Source of the DNA: Corynebacterium vitaeruminis
Lineage (GTDB): Bacteria; Actinomycetota; Actinomycetes; Mycobacteriales; Mycobacteriaceae
Direction of reading: 5' to 3'
DNA: 64,000 bases
Assembly: GCF_001054325.1 (NCBI RefSeq)
Contig: NZ_JVVM01000025.1
Span: forward strand, 186,001-250,000
Shown here: one piece after another, positions 9,554 to 17,714 of the stretch
Layout of the letters: every line of letters begins with the position of its first letter
Numbering within the stretch: the stretch's first letter is position 1
Translations under genes and position numbers: made by a program
The notes under the pieces: generated by a model
Database searches by the model: none
The model's input: the letters and a program-made list of their open reading frames with translations, nothing else
What the model was told of the DNA's origin: nothing

Positions 9554-10723
9554 ATGTCTGAAAGCACCAAGATTGCAACCGCCATCCTCGACGACGAGTA
9601 CGTGGAACTGCAGAAGGTAGTTCGCGAATTCGCCAACGAAATTGTTGATCCGGTTTCCGCTGAGCATGACCGCAACCACACCTTCCCCTACGAGATTGTT
9701 GCCCAGATGGGGGAGATGGGGCTGTTTGGTCTGCCATTCCCCGAAGAAGTTGGCGGCATGGGTGGCGACTACCTGTCCTTCGGTATCGCTCTGGAGGAGC
9801 TGGCTAAGGTCGATCAGTCGGTCGCTATCACCCTGGAAGCGGGCGTTGGCCTAGGTGCCATGCCGATCTTCCACTTCGGTAATGACAAGCAGAAGCAGAC
9901 CTACCTGCCGGACCTGACTGCTGGCAAGAAGCTCGCCGGTTTCGGTCTGACCGAGCCGGATGCGGGCTCCGATGCCGGTGCCACGCGCACCACCGCCCGT
10001 GAGGACGGCGACGATTTCATCATCAACGGTGCCAAGCAGTTCATCACCAACTCCGGTACCGACATCACTTCGCTGGTTACCGTCACCGCAGTGACTGGCC
10101 AGAAGGAAGATGGCAAGAAGGAGATTTCCACCATCATCGTGCCAAGCGGCACGGAGGGTTTTGTCGCGGAACCGGCTTACGACAAGGTCGGTTGGAATGC
10201 CTCCGACACCCACCCGTTGACCTTCACCGATGTCCGCGTCCCGCAGGAAAACCTGCTGGGTACCCGTGGTCGCGGCTTCGCGAACTTCCTGTCCATCCTG
10301 GCGGAGGGCCGTGTCGCAATCGCGGCACTTGCCACCGGTGCTGCGCAGGGCTGTGTCGATGAGTCGGTTCGCCACGCCAAGGAACGTCACTCCATGGGCC
10401 GTGCAATCGGTGAGTACCAGGCAGTTTCCTTCAAGATTGCTCGAATGGAAGCGCGTGCGCATGCCGCACGGATGGCGTGGTACGACGCAGCCGCAAAGAT
10501 GGCCGCGGGCGCAGATTTCCGTCGTGAAGCGTACATCGCCAAGATGATCGCCTCCGAAGCCGCGATGGACAACGCCCGTGACGCGACGCAGATTTTCGGT
10601 GGATACGGGTTCATGAACGAATACCGCGTGGCACGTCACTACCGCGACTCCAAGATTCTGGAGATCGGCGAGGGCACCACCGAAGTCCAACTCATGCTAA
10701 TCGCACGCGGATTGGGGCTGTAA
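9554..10723 (+). CDS. Acyl-CoA dehydrogenase (isovaleryl-CoA dehydrogenase role, FadE19-like)
   Basis: 389 residues, a full-length FAD-dependent acyl-CoA dehydrogenase with N-terminal helical domain, middle beta domain (GLTEPDAGSDAGA, ITNSGTDIT) and C-terminal helical domain (QIFGGYGFMNEY). ATG at 9554 follows AAGGAG. In this operon it should oxidise isovaleryl-CoA to 3-methylcrotonyl-CoA. An oddity is Glu373 in EIGEGTTEV, the catalytic position used by medium- and short-chain dehydrogenases, whereas isovaleryl-CoA dehydrogenases use a glutamate in an earlier helix. Substrate may therefore be short-branched or straight acyl-CoA; the operon context favours isovaleryl-CoA. Confidence 0.9.
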   Translation: MSESTKIATAILDDEYVELQKVVREFANEIVDPVSAEHDRNHTFPYEIVAQMGEMGLFGLPFPEEVGGMGGDYLSFGIALEELAKVDQSVAITLEAGVGLGAMPIFHFGNDKQKQTYLPDLTAGKKLAGFGLTEPDAGSDAGATRTTAREDGDDFIINGAKQFITNSGTDITSLVTVTAVTGQKEDGKKEISTIIVPSGTEGFVAEPAYDKVGWNASDTHPLTFTDVRVPQENLLGTRGRGFANFLSILAEGRVAIAALATGAAQGCVDESVRHAKERHSMGRAIGEYQAVSFKIARMEARAHAARMAWYDAAAKMAAGADFRREAYIAKMIASEAAMDNARDATQIFGGYGFMNEYRVARHYRDSKILEIGEGTTEVQLMLIARGLGL

Positions 10724-10725
10724 AA

Positions 10726-11268
10726 ATGGCTGACAACAACGCAACCGACATCACCCGCGACGTCGTCCAGCGCGGACTGTGGTTCGAAGAGTACGAGGTT
10801 GGCGCGCGTTACCTGCATCGCCCGGGGCGAACTGTCACTGAAACCGATGACGTCCTCTTCACGACGCTGACCATGAACACCCAGCCACTGCACCTGGATG
10901 CGCATTGGTCGAGCCAGCAGCCGGGATTCGGCGGCGAGCGGCTGGTCAACTCCATGTGGACACTTTCGACGGTCGTGGGACTGTCCGTCGGGCAGCTGAC
11001 GCTCGGCACCATCGTCGCCAATCTCGGGTTCACCGAAGTGGCGTTTCCCGCCCCGATGTTCCACGGCGACACGCTGTACGCGGAGACCGTCTGTCGCAAC
11101 AAGCGCCTGTCCAAGTCCCGCCCTAACCAGGGCATTGTCGAGCTCGAGCACATCGGCCGTAACCAGGACGGCGCCGTCGTCTGCCGCGCTGTTCGCTCCA
11201 CTCTCGTCCAATGCTCACCGATTTCGCTTGACGACGGCTCCGAGAATGCAGCCTCAGCGGGGAAGTGA
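10726..11268 (+). CDS. MaoC-like hydratase (Rv2499c type, methylglutaconyl-CoA hydratase candidate)
   Basis: 180 residues with a hot-dog fold of the MaoC type. The hydratase signature appears as MNTQPLHLDAHW, so the aspartate and asparagine of the classical DxNPLH motif are replaced by Asn and Gln while the His is kept. The gene sits between the acyl-CoA dehydrogenase (two bases apart) and the CitE lyase, which in mycobacteria is the place of Rv2499c. It most likely hydrates 3-methylglutaconyl-CoA to (R)-HMG-CoA, the substrate of the next enzyme; the exact substrate is inferred from the pathway. Confidence 0.8.
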   Translation: MADNNATDITRDVVQRGLWFEEYEVGARYLHRPGRTVTETDDVLFTTLTMNTQPLHLDAHWSSQQPGFGGERLVNSMWTLSTVVGLSVGQLTLGTIVANLGFTEVAFPAPMFHGDTLYAETVCRNKRLSKSRPNQGIVELEHIGRNQDGAVVCRAVRSTLVQCSPISLDDGSENAASAGK

Positions 11269-12153
11269 GTGGCCATGTCTACGCATAACTCTTGGCAGCC
11301 GCTAGGCCCTGCAATTCTGTTTGCGCCGGCTGACAGACCCGAGCGGTTTGGCAAAGCCGCTGACCGTGCCGACATGGTGATTCTTGACCTGGAGGATGGC
11401 TGTCGCACAGAAAACCGTGAGGCTGCCCGCGAGGCGATCGCATCCTGCGACCTTGATCCGGCCCGCACGATTGTGCGTGTTAATCCACCGGAGGTTGAGG
11501 ACTACGCAGCGGATATTGACATGCTGCGTGGCACCGCTTTCCGCCAGGTGATGCTGCCCAAGGCTTCCTCGGCTCAGCAAGTGGATGAGTTGGTAGCGGC
11601 ACTGGGGGAGAAGACCCAGGTCATTGCCCTTATTGAAACTCCGCTTGGGGTCATGCGCGCCGAAGAGCTGGCGCAGGCCGATGGTGTCGTTGCACTGTTC
11701 TGGGGCGCAGAGGACCTGGTGGCGGGATTGGCGGGAACGTCATCACGCTTTAGCGAAGCAGAGGCTGCACTCGCGCCGGGCCGTATCCATGCGGGCAGCT
11801 ACCGCAGCGTAGCGGTACATACCCGCAGCCACGTTCACCTGGCGGCGGCTGCGCACGATAAGGCCAGCCTGGATTCCATTTACGTGAATATCTCCGACAC
11901 CGATGGTCTAGCTGCAGAGGCAGCTGATGCCGCGGCGTTAGGATTTGCTGCCACTGTTTGCATCCACCCAGGTCAGGTCCCAACAATCCGCCAAGCGTAC
12001 CGACCCAGCGACGAGGAAATCGACTGGGCGCGTCGGCTCTTGGCGGAAGCAGAAAAGAATACCGGTGCCTTCAGCTTTGATGGCCAAATGGTGGATGCGC
12101 CGCTCTTCCGCCAAGCAGAAGCCATTGCTCGCCGAGCTGCTGTAACCGGTTAG
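11269..12153 (+). CDS. citE: CitE-like lyase, HMG-CoA/citramalyl-CoA type
   Basis: 294 residues of the HpcH/HpaI-CitE TIM-barrel family. Visible motifs: LFAPADRPERF, VILDLEDG, IVRVNPP, ALIETPLGVMRAEE and LFWGAEDL, which supply the magnesium and CoA ligands. The mycobacterial orthologue position (Rv2498c) encodes a lyase that splits (R)-HMG-CoA into acetoacetate and acetyl-CoA and also acts on citramalyl-CoA. GTG at 11269 immediately follows the hydratase stop and sits five bases behind GGGGAAG; ATG at 11275 is an alternative. A paralogue lies at 16851-17714. Confidence 0.85.
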   Translation: MAMSTHNSWQPLGPAILFAPADRPERFGKAADRADMVILDLEDGCRTENREAAREAIASCDLDPARTIVRVNPPEVEDYAADIDMLRGTAFRQVMLPKASSAQQVDELVAALGEKTQVIALIETPLGVMRAEELAQADGVVALFWGAEDLVAGLAGTSSRFSEAEAALAPGRIHAGSYRSVAVHTRSHVHLAAAAHDKASLDSIYVNISDTDGLAAEAADAAALGFAATVCIHPGQVPTIRQAYRPSDEEIDWARRLLAEAEKNTGAFSFDGQMVDAPLFRQAEAIARRAAVTG

Positions 12154-12259
12154 CCCCCCCCATGGTCGGTAACTGCCACCGATTTATTCCCTTTTAAACA
12201 CATTTCCCTCACACGCTCCGCACGATGCGGAGTCACTCAAAAACCAAGGAGGTCTCCCC

Positions 12260-14014
12260 ATGACCGCGACATTGAAGAACCACGCAGAACAGCGCGCTGC
12301 TGATCCTTCGAAGCTGCCGGAGGGCTTCACCACTGTGCCGGCACCGTACGGCAAGGATGTTGTTGATGGCGATGGCAACAAGATGAGCCACGTGTTCGGA
12401 GCCGGCATTGAGCAAGGTGCCGCTCCACTTCGCGATGAGACCCTCGGTGAGAACCTGCGTGCGATTGTGGAGAAATTCCCTTCCCGCGACGCCGTCGTTG
12501 ACGTCTACGCGGATGTCTCCTTTACCTTTGAGCGTTTCTATAATCGGGTTCTGCGCCTGGCCAGCGCTTTCATCCGGGAGGGCTACCGTCCAGGAGACCG
12601 CATCGGCATTTGGTCCACCAACCGCTGGGAGTGGACCGTGGTGCAGTACGCCTGCCACCACATCGGCCTGGTGCTGGTCAACATCAACCCGGCTTACCGC
12701 CAGCACGAGCTGAACTACGTGCTGGAAAAGGCAGGTGTGCGTATGGTGTTTGCCGCTCGCCGCTACAAGGACTCCGATTACCGAACCATGCTGATTGAGG
12801 CCTCCAAGCAGCGCGGTGTGCGCTTGGACAAGGTCATTTACTTCGGTTCGTCCGAATGGTACGAGCACATGCACAGCGAAATCGACGACCTGAGCGAGTA
12901 CACCTCCCAGCTGAAGCCGGATGATCCAATCAACATCCAGTTCACCTCGGGCACGACAGGCTTTCCCAAGGGCGCTACGCTTACGCACCGCAACCTGCTG
13001 AACAATGGATACTTCATCGGTGAGCTGTTGGGCTACACCGAGACCGACCGCATCTGTGTGCCGGTGCCGTTCTTCCACACCTTCGGCATGGTGATTGGCA
13101 CCTTCGCCGCCTTCACTCACGGTGCCGCTATTGTCATCCCGGCCCCGTCGTTTAAGGCGCGTGAAACACTCAAGGCTGTGCACTCGGCCAAGGCCACCAG
13201 CCTCTACGGCGTGCCGACGATGTTCATCAATGAGCTTGAAGAAGCTCATGATCAGGAGGAATACGGATCCCCTTACGACCTGTCGCTGCTGCGCACAGGT
13301 GTGATGGCAGGTACCTCCTGCCCGTCGAAGACCATGCGTGATGTGATGGACAAACTCAATATGCGCGAGATTGCCATCTGTTACGGCATGACGGAGACCT
13401 CTCCGGTGTCCTTCCAGACCCGCGCGGATTCCCCGCTGGAAAAGCGTGTCAACACCGTCGGGCAGATCATGCCGCACCTAGAAGCTCGCATCATCTGTGA
13501 AGAAACCGGCGAGACCCTACCACGAGGTGAACAGGGCGAGGTCGTTGTCCGTGGCTACTCCGTGATGAAGGAGTACTGGGAGCACCCGGAAAAGACCGCC
13601 GAGGCCATCGACGCCGACGGCTGGATGCACACCGGCGACTTGGGTGTGCTTGACGACGAGGGCTACCTGTCCATCACCGGACGTATTAAGGACATGCTCA
13701 TCCGTGGCGGTGAGAACATCTACCCGCGCGAAATTGAAGAGTTCCTGTTCACCCACCCGGCTGTCGTCGATGCGCAGGTCATCGGTGTGCCGGATGACAA
13801 GTACGGCGAAGAGATTATGGCATGGGTAATTCTGCACGACGATGTGGAAGACTTCACCGCTGACGATGTGGCGGCCTTTGCCCACGGCAAGCTGTCGCGT
13901 CACAAGATTCCGCGCTACGTCCACGTCGTCGAGGAGTTCCCGATGACCGCGTCGGGCAAGGTCCGCAAGGTCGAGATGCGTGAGATGGCTCCGCGCATCC
14001 TGGGATGGGTGTAG
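12260..14014 (+). CDS. Acyl-CoA synthetase (FadD35-like AMP-binding enzyme)
   Basis: 584 residues, ANL superfamily. Motifs: phosphate loop FTSGTTGFPKGATLTH (~230), YGMTETSP (~375), HTGDLG with IKDMLIRGGENIYP and the C-terminal catalytic lysine in ASGKVRK. It activates a fatty or branched carboxylic acid to its CoA thioester through an acyl-adenylate. A strong AAGGAGG lies just before ATG 12260. By position it matches mycobacterial FadD35 in the leucine cluster and may activate free isovalerate or acetoacetate-type acids; the substrate cannot be read from the sequence. Confidence 0.88.
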   Translation: MTATLKNHAEQRAADPSKLPEGFTTVPAPYGKDVVDGDGNKMSHVFGAGIEQGAAPLRDETLGENLRAIVEKFPSRDAVVDVYADVSFTFERFYNRVLRLASAFIREGYRPGDRIGIWSTNRWEWTVVQYACHHIGLVLVNINPAYRQHELNYVLEKAGVRMVFAARRYKDSDYRTMLIEASKQRGVRLDKVIYFGSSEWYEHMHSEIDDLSEYTSQLKPDDPINIQFTSGTTGFPKGATLTHRNLLNNGYFIGELLGYTETDRICVPVPFFHTFGMVIGTFAAFTHGAAIVIPAPSFKARETLKAVHSAKATSLYGVPTMFINELEEAHDQEEYGSPYDLSLLRTGVMAGTSCPSKTMRDVMDKLNMREIAICYGMTETSPVSFQTRADSPLEKRVNTVGQIMPHLEARIICEETGETLPRGEQGEVVVRGYSVMKEYWEHPEKTAEAIDADGWMHTGDLGVLDDEGYLSITGRIKDMLIRGGENIYPREIEEFLFTHPAVVDAQVIGVPDDKYGEEIMAWVILHDDVEDFTADDVAAFAHGKLSRHKIPRYVHVVEEFPMTASGKVRKVEMREMAPRILGWV

Positions 14015-14018
14015 AGCA

Positions 14019-14771
14019 ATGTCCAAAACAACTGATCAGACCGGCCGCGAGCTTGTCGCAGGCCTCGTCACTGATGGAATGACCCTGGCAGTGGGCGGCT
14101 TCGGTCTCTGCGGTGTGCCGTACACCCTCATCGAAGGTGTGCGTGATTCCGGAGCAAAGGACCTCACCATCGTGTCCAACAACATGGGCATCGACGGCAA
14201 GGGACTTGGCATTCTGCTGGAGAACAAGCAGGTGGCAAAGGTAGTGGCCTCCTACGTCGGCGAGAACAAGGAGTTTGCCCGCCAGTATCTCGAAGGCGAA
14301 ATCGAGGTGGAGTTCACCCCTCAGGGAACTCTGGCTGAGCGGCTTCGCGCAGGTGGGGCAGGTATTCCCGCGTTTTACACCGCAACTGGCGTCGGTACGC
14401 TCGTTGCAGAGGGCAAGCCCCACGCCGACTTTGACGGACAAACCTACGTGCAAGAGCGCGGCATCGTTGCCGACATCGGCCTGGTCCACGCTTACAACGG
14501 TGATATCGACGGCAACCTCGTCTATCGCCGGACAGCGCAGAATTTCAATCCTCTGTGCGCGGCCTCGGGAAGGGTAACCGTTGCCGAGGTGGAGCACTTG
14601 TTGGGGCGCGGTGAGATTGATCCGGATCTTGTGATGACTCCGGGAGTTCATATCCAACACGTCGTCCGCGGTGACGGCCGCGAGAAGCTCATTGAAAAAC
14701 GCACAACCCGGCCACGCAACACCGATTCCAGCCACGATGCCGGTGACGCGGCAGTAGGGGAGGAGATTTAA
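14019..14771 (+). CDS. scoA: 3-oxoacid CoA-transferase subunit A
   Basis: 250 residues, CoA-transferase family I alpha subunit. The N-terminal VGGFGLCGVPYTLIE, the SNNMGIDGKGLGILL segment and YVGENKEF are family hallmarks. With ScoB it moves CoA from succinyl-CoA to acetoacetate, making acetoacetyl-CoA from the product of the HMG-CoA lyase. Start ATG 14019 lies five bases after the synthetase stop; the open frame runs 39 bases further upstream inside that gene, which is not used. ScoB follows without a gap. Confidence 0.93.
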   Translation: MSKTTDQTGRELVAGLVTDGMTLAVGGFGLCGVPYTLIEGVRDSGAKDLTIVSNNMGIDGKGLGILLENKQVAKVVASYVGENKEFARQYLEGEIEVEFTPQGTLAERLRAGGAGIPAFYTATGVGTLVAEGKPHADFDGQTYVQERGIVADIGLVHAYNGDIDGNLVYRRTAQNFNPLCAASGRVTVAEVEHLLGRGEIDPDLVMTPGVHIQHVVRGDGREKLIEKRTTRPRNTDSSHDAGDAAVGEEI

Positions 14772-15440
14772 ATGGCACCGACGACGACAATCTTGGACAA
14801 GGGCTGGAGCCGTGACGAAATGGCACAGCAGGCCGCCGAAGAACTGCGCGATGGCGACTACGTGAATCTGGGAATCGGCATTCCGACGCTGGTAGCAAAC
14901 CATATTCCTGAAGGCGTGCGAGTCTTGCTACAGAGCGAAAACGGCATCTTGGGCATGGGGGCTTTCCCGTATGAGGGCGACGAGGACGCCGACCTCATCA
15001 ACGCGGGCAAACAGACGGTGACGTTGGTGCCGGGCGCGGCAATCTTCGACTCCGCTACCAGCTTCGGCATGATTCGCGGTGGTGCCGTGAAGATGGCTGT
15101 GCTGGGCGCGATGGAGGTCAGTCAGTGCGGTGATCTGGCCAACTGGATGATTCCGGGAAAGATGGTCAAGGGCATGGGCGGCGCGATGGATTTGGTTGCA
15201 GGTACCCCTCGAGTGGTGGTTTTGACCGACCATGTTTCCAAAGATGGCAAACCAAAATTGGTAAAAGCCTGCGAACTGCCCCTCACAGGTGCGAAAGTAG
15301 TGAAAAGGATTATTAGCAACCTGGGAAGCTTCGATGTCGCTGATGATCACCTGGTGCTGCGCAGGCTGGCACCCGGGGTGACGCTGGCTGATATCGAGGC
15401 CAACACCGAAGCCGCATACGTGGTTGACCTCGAAAATTAA
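14772..15440 (+). CDS. scoB: 3-oxoacid CoA-transferase subunit B
   Basis: 222 residues, beta subunit of the succinyl-CoA:acetoacetate CoA-transferase. The N-terminal [17 protein letters not shown] segment and the motif [10 protein letters not shown] are clear; Glu56 in the latter is the expected catalytic glutamate that forms the enzyme-CoA thioester. ATG follows the scoA stop directly, so the subunits are co-translated. Confidence 0.94.
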   Translation: MAPTTTILDKGWSRDEMAQQAAEELRDGDYVNLGIGIPTLVANHIPEGVRVLLQSENGILGMGAFPYEGDEDADLINAGKQTVTLVPGAAIFDSATSFGMIRGGAVKMAVLGAMEVSQCGDLANWMIPGKMVKGMGGAMDLVAGTPRVVVLTDHVSKDGKPKLVKACELPLTGAKVVKRIISNLGSFDVADDHLVLRRLAPGVTLADIEANTEAAYVVDLEN

Positions 15441-15509
15441 ATACATCAAAGTATGCAGCACTCGCAGTCAGTCCACGCTCATCAGATTTTTACTTAGGAG
15501 AATCCATCA

Positions 15510-16718
15510 ATGAGTAACCTTCCAGCTCCCAGCCCGAATGATGTCGTTATCCTCGCTGGTGCCCGCACCCCGCAGGGCAAGCTGCTCGGCCAGCTGGCAC
15601 CGCTGACTTCCGTCGACCTGGGTGCGCATGCGGTCAAGCACGCTATCGAGCGCTCCGGTGTGGCTCCGGAAGAGGTTCAGCACATCGTTCTTGGACAGGT
15701 GATTCTCGCAGGTGCTGGCCAAAACCCGGCTCGTCAGGTCGCCATCAAGGCAGGTCTGCCGTGGAATACGACCGCCGAGATTGTCAACAAGGTCTGCCTT
15801 TCCGGCCTGAATGCTGTCATTCACGCTGCTCGCATGATTCGTCTCGGTGACGCAGACGTCGTCGTCGCAGGCGGTCAGGAGTCCATGACGCATGCCCCAC
15901 ACGTCGCTCGCGGTGTTCGCAAGGGCAAGTCCTTCGGCGCGCTGAAGTTGGAGGACACCCTGGAGCGCGACGGTCTGGTCGACTCCTTCGATGGTGTGTC
16001 CATGGGTACGCTTACCGACGGTCCGAACAGCGACCTCGGCATTAGCCGCGAGCAGCAGGACGAAGTTGCGGCCGCTTCTCACCAGCGTGCAGCCAAGGCG
16101 CAGGAAGACGGAATTTTCGCGCAGGAAATCGCTCCAATCGAGATTCCGCAGCGCAAGGGTGACCCGGTAGGTGTCGACACCGACCAGGGCATTCGCCCGG
16201 AGACCACTGTGGAGACCCTGGCCAAGCTGCGCCCGGTCTTCCTGAAGGAAAACGGCACCATCACTGCCGGTAACTCCTCACCAATCTCCGACGGTGCCGC
16301 AGCAGTCGTGCTGGCATCGCGTGCCTACGCGGAGAAGCACGGCCTGGACTACCTTGCAGTTGTGGGCAAGGCCGGTCAGACCGCAGGTCCGGATAACTCC
16401 CTGCACGCGCAGCCGTCGGACTCCCTGAAGGAAGCCCTGCGTCGCGCTGAGTGGGAGACGCAGGAGCTCGACTTCATCGAGATCAACGAGGCTTTTGGTG
16501 CAGTGGCCGTCAAGTCTCTACGCGAGCTGGACTACCCGCTGGAGAAGACCAACATCCACGGTGGCGCGATTGCTCTCGGCCACCCAATCGGCTGCTCCGG
16601 TGCCCGCCTGACTCTGACCGCTGCGATGGAGCTGAACCGTCGCGGTTCGGGTCGCGCTGGTGTGTCGCTCTGTGGTGGCGGCGGCCAGGGTGACGCGCTG
16701 CTGCTGTACCGCGACTAA
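15510..16718 (+). CDS. Acetyl-CoA acetyltransferase (thiolase)
   Basis: 402 residues. Nucleophile Cys96 in NKVCLSGLNAV, the NEAFGAVAVK segment, the His in GGAIALGHPIGCSG and the C-terminal SLCGGGGQGDALL motif give the full thiolase active site. It should cleave acetoacetyl-CoA into two acetyl-CoA, the final step of the leucine module encoded upstream. The ATG at 15510 follows TAGGAGA. It is the last gene before a terminator. Confidence 0.93.
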   Translation: MSNLPAPSPNDVVILAGARTPQGKLLGQLAPLTSVDLGAHAVKHAIERSGVAPEEVQHIVLGQVILAGAGQNPARQVAIKAGLPWNTTAEIVNKVCLSGLNAVIHAARMIRLGDADVVVAGGQESMTHAPHVARGVRKGKSFGALKLEDTLERDGLVDSFDGVSMGTLTDGPNSDLGISREQQDEVAAASHQRAAKAQEDGIFAQEIAPIEIPQRKGDPVGVDTDQGIRPETTVETLAKLRPVFLKENGTITAGNSSPISDGAAAVVLASRAYAEKHGLDYLAVVGKAGQTAGPDNSLHAQPSDSLKEALRRAEWETQELDFIEINEAFGAVAVKSLRELDYPLEKTNIHGGAIALGHPIGCSGARLTLTAAMELNRRGSGRAGVSLCGGGGQGDALLLYRD

Positions 16719-16742
16719 TCGCACAGGGTAGAAATTCAGCAA

Positions 16743-16790
16743 ACCCGCGTGGTGGTTTCCACTTTATGGAGCCCACAACGCGGGCTTTGT
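16743..16790 (+). terminator. Terminator after thiolase
   Basis: Stem CCCGCGT (16744-16750) with ACGCGGG (16778-16784), followed by CTTTGTT. Marks the end of the main leucine operon and isolates the second citE gene. Confidence 0.65.
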
Positions 16791-16850
16791 TATCTCCGGG
16801 GTAGCCCCTGTATGAAGGTGATTCGGGGGTTTTCAATTAGGTTAGGAACT

Positions 16851-17714
16851 ATGACAGGCTTTAGCTCCCTCGACGGTGAACAGACCTTCCCTTGGCTTCC
16901 CTCTGGCCCGGCGCTACTCTTCGCCCCGGCTGACCGCCCCGATCGCTTCCAGAAAGCCGCCGAACGATCCGACATGGTCATTATTGACCTGGAGGACGGT
17001 GCCGCCGTTGACAATCATGAGCAGGCACGTGAGAACATCATCAACAATCCGCTCGACCCGGAGACGACCATTCTTCGGATTACCGGCCCCGGAACCCCGA
17101 CCTTCGCAGAAGACGTCGCCTTTGCCCGCGCATGTGACTACGACATCGTCATGGTGCCCAAGATTCGGGAGTCCATCCCCGCAGAGCTCGAGGGGCTGAA
17201 AATCATTGCGATGATTGAAACTCCGCAGGCAGTGATTAATATTCAGCAGATTGCTACGCACCCGGACGTCGTGGGTCTATTCTGGGGCGCTGAAGACCTC
17301 ACCGCTGAACTCGGTGGGGTGTCCTCGCGCCAGAGCGTGGATGAAAACCCCCGTCGCCACTACCGCGATCCGCAGCGACTAGCTCGTGCGCTCGTTCAAG
17401 TCCATGCTGCTGCGGCTGGTATCGCAGCCATTGATGCCGTACATACTGACTTCCGCGATGAGCGCGGCCAGTACCTGGAGGCTCTCGATGCCGTGGGCTG
17501 TGGTTTCTTGGCTACGGCCTGCATCCACCCGGCGATGGTGCCGCCGGTGCGCAAGGCTTATAAGCCGTCGGAGGCAACGCTCGCCCGCGCCCGGAAGATT
17601 GTCGATCTCGCAGGCACGCACACCGGCGCCTTCCAGCTCGATGGCGAGATGATTGACGCGCCCGTCGTAAAGCAGGCGGTAGCATCGCTCGCGCGTGCGG
17701 GAATTACGGAGTAA
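16851..17714 (+). CDS. Second CitE-like lyase
   Basis: 287 residues, the same TIM-barrel lyase family as the gene at 11269. Shared motifs: LFAPADRPDRF, VIIDLEDGAA, MIETPQAVINIQQ and LFWGAEDLTAE. It lies beyond the thiolase terminator, so it is probably transcribed separately. ATG 16851 is preceded by AGGTTAGGA; an in-frame ATG at 16812 would add 13 residues. Possible roles are a second beta-hydroxyacyl-CoA lyase (malyl-, citramalyl- or HMG-CoA); the sequence does not decide which. It converges on hypD, with stops adjacent. Confidence 0.8.
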   Translation: MTGFSSLDGEQTFPWLPSGPALLFAPADRPDRFQKAAERSDMVIIDLEDGAAVDNHEQARENIINNPLDPETTILRITGPGTPTFAEDVAFARACDYDIVMVPKIRESIPAELEGLKIIAMIETPQAVINIQQIATHPDVVGLFWGAEDLTAELGGVSSRQSVDENPRRHYRDPQRLARALVQVHAAAAGIAAIDAVHTDFRDERGQYLEALDAVGCGFLATACIHPAMVPPVRKAYKPSEATLARARKIVDLAGTHTGAFQLDGEMIDAPVVKQAVASLARAGITE

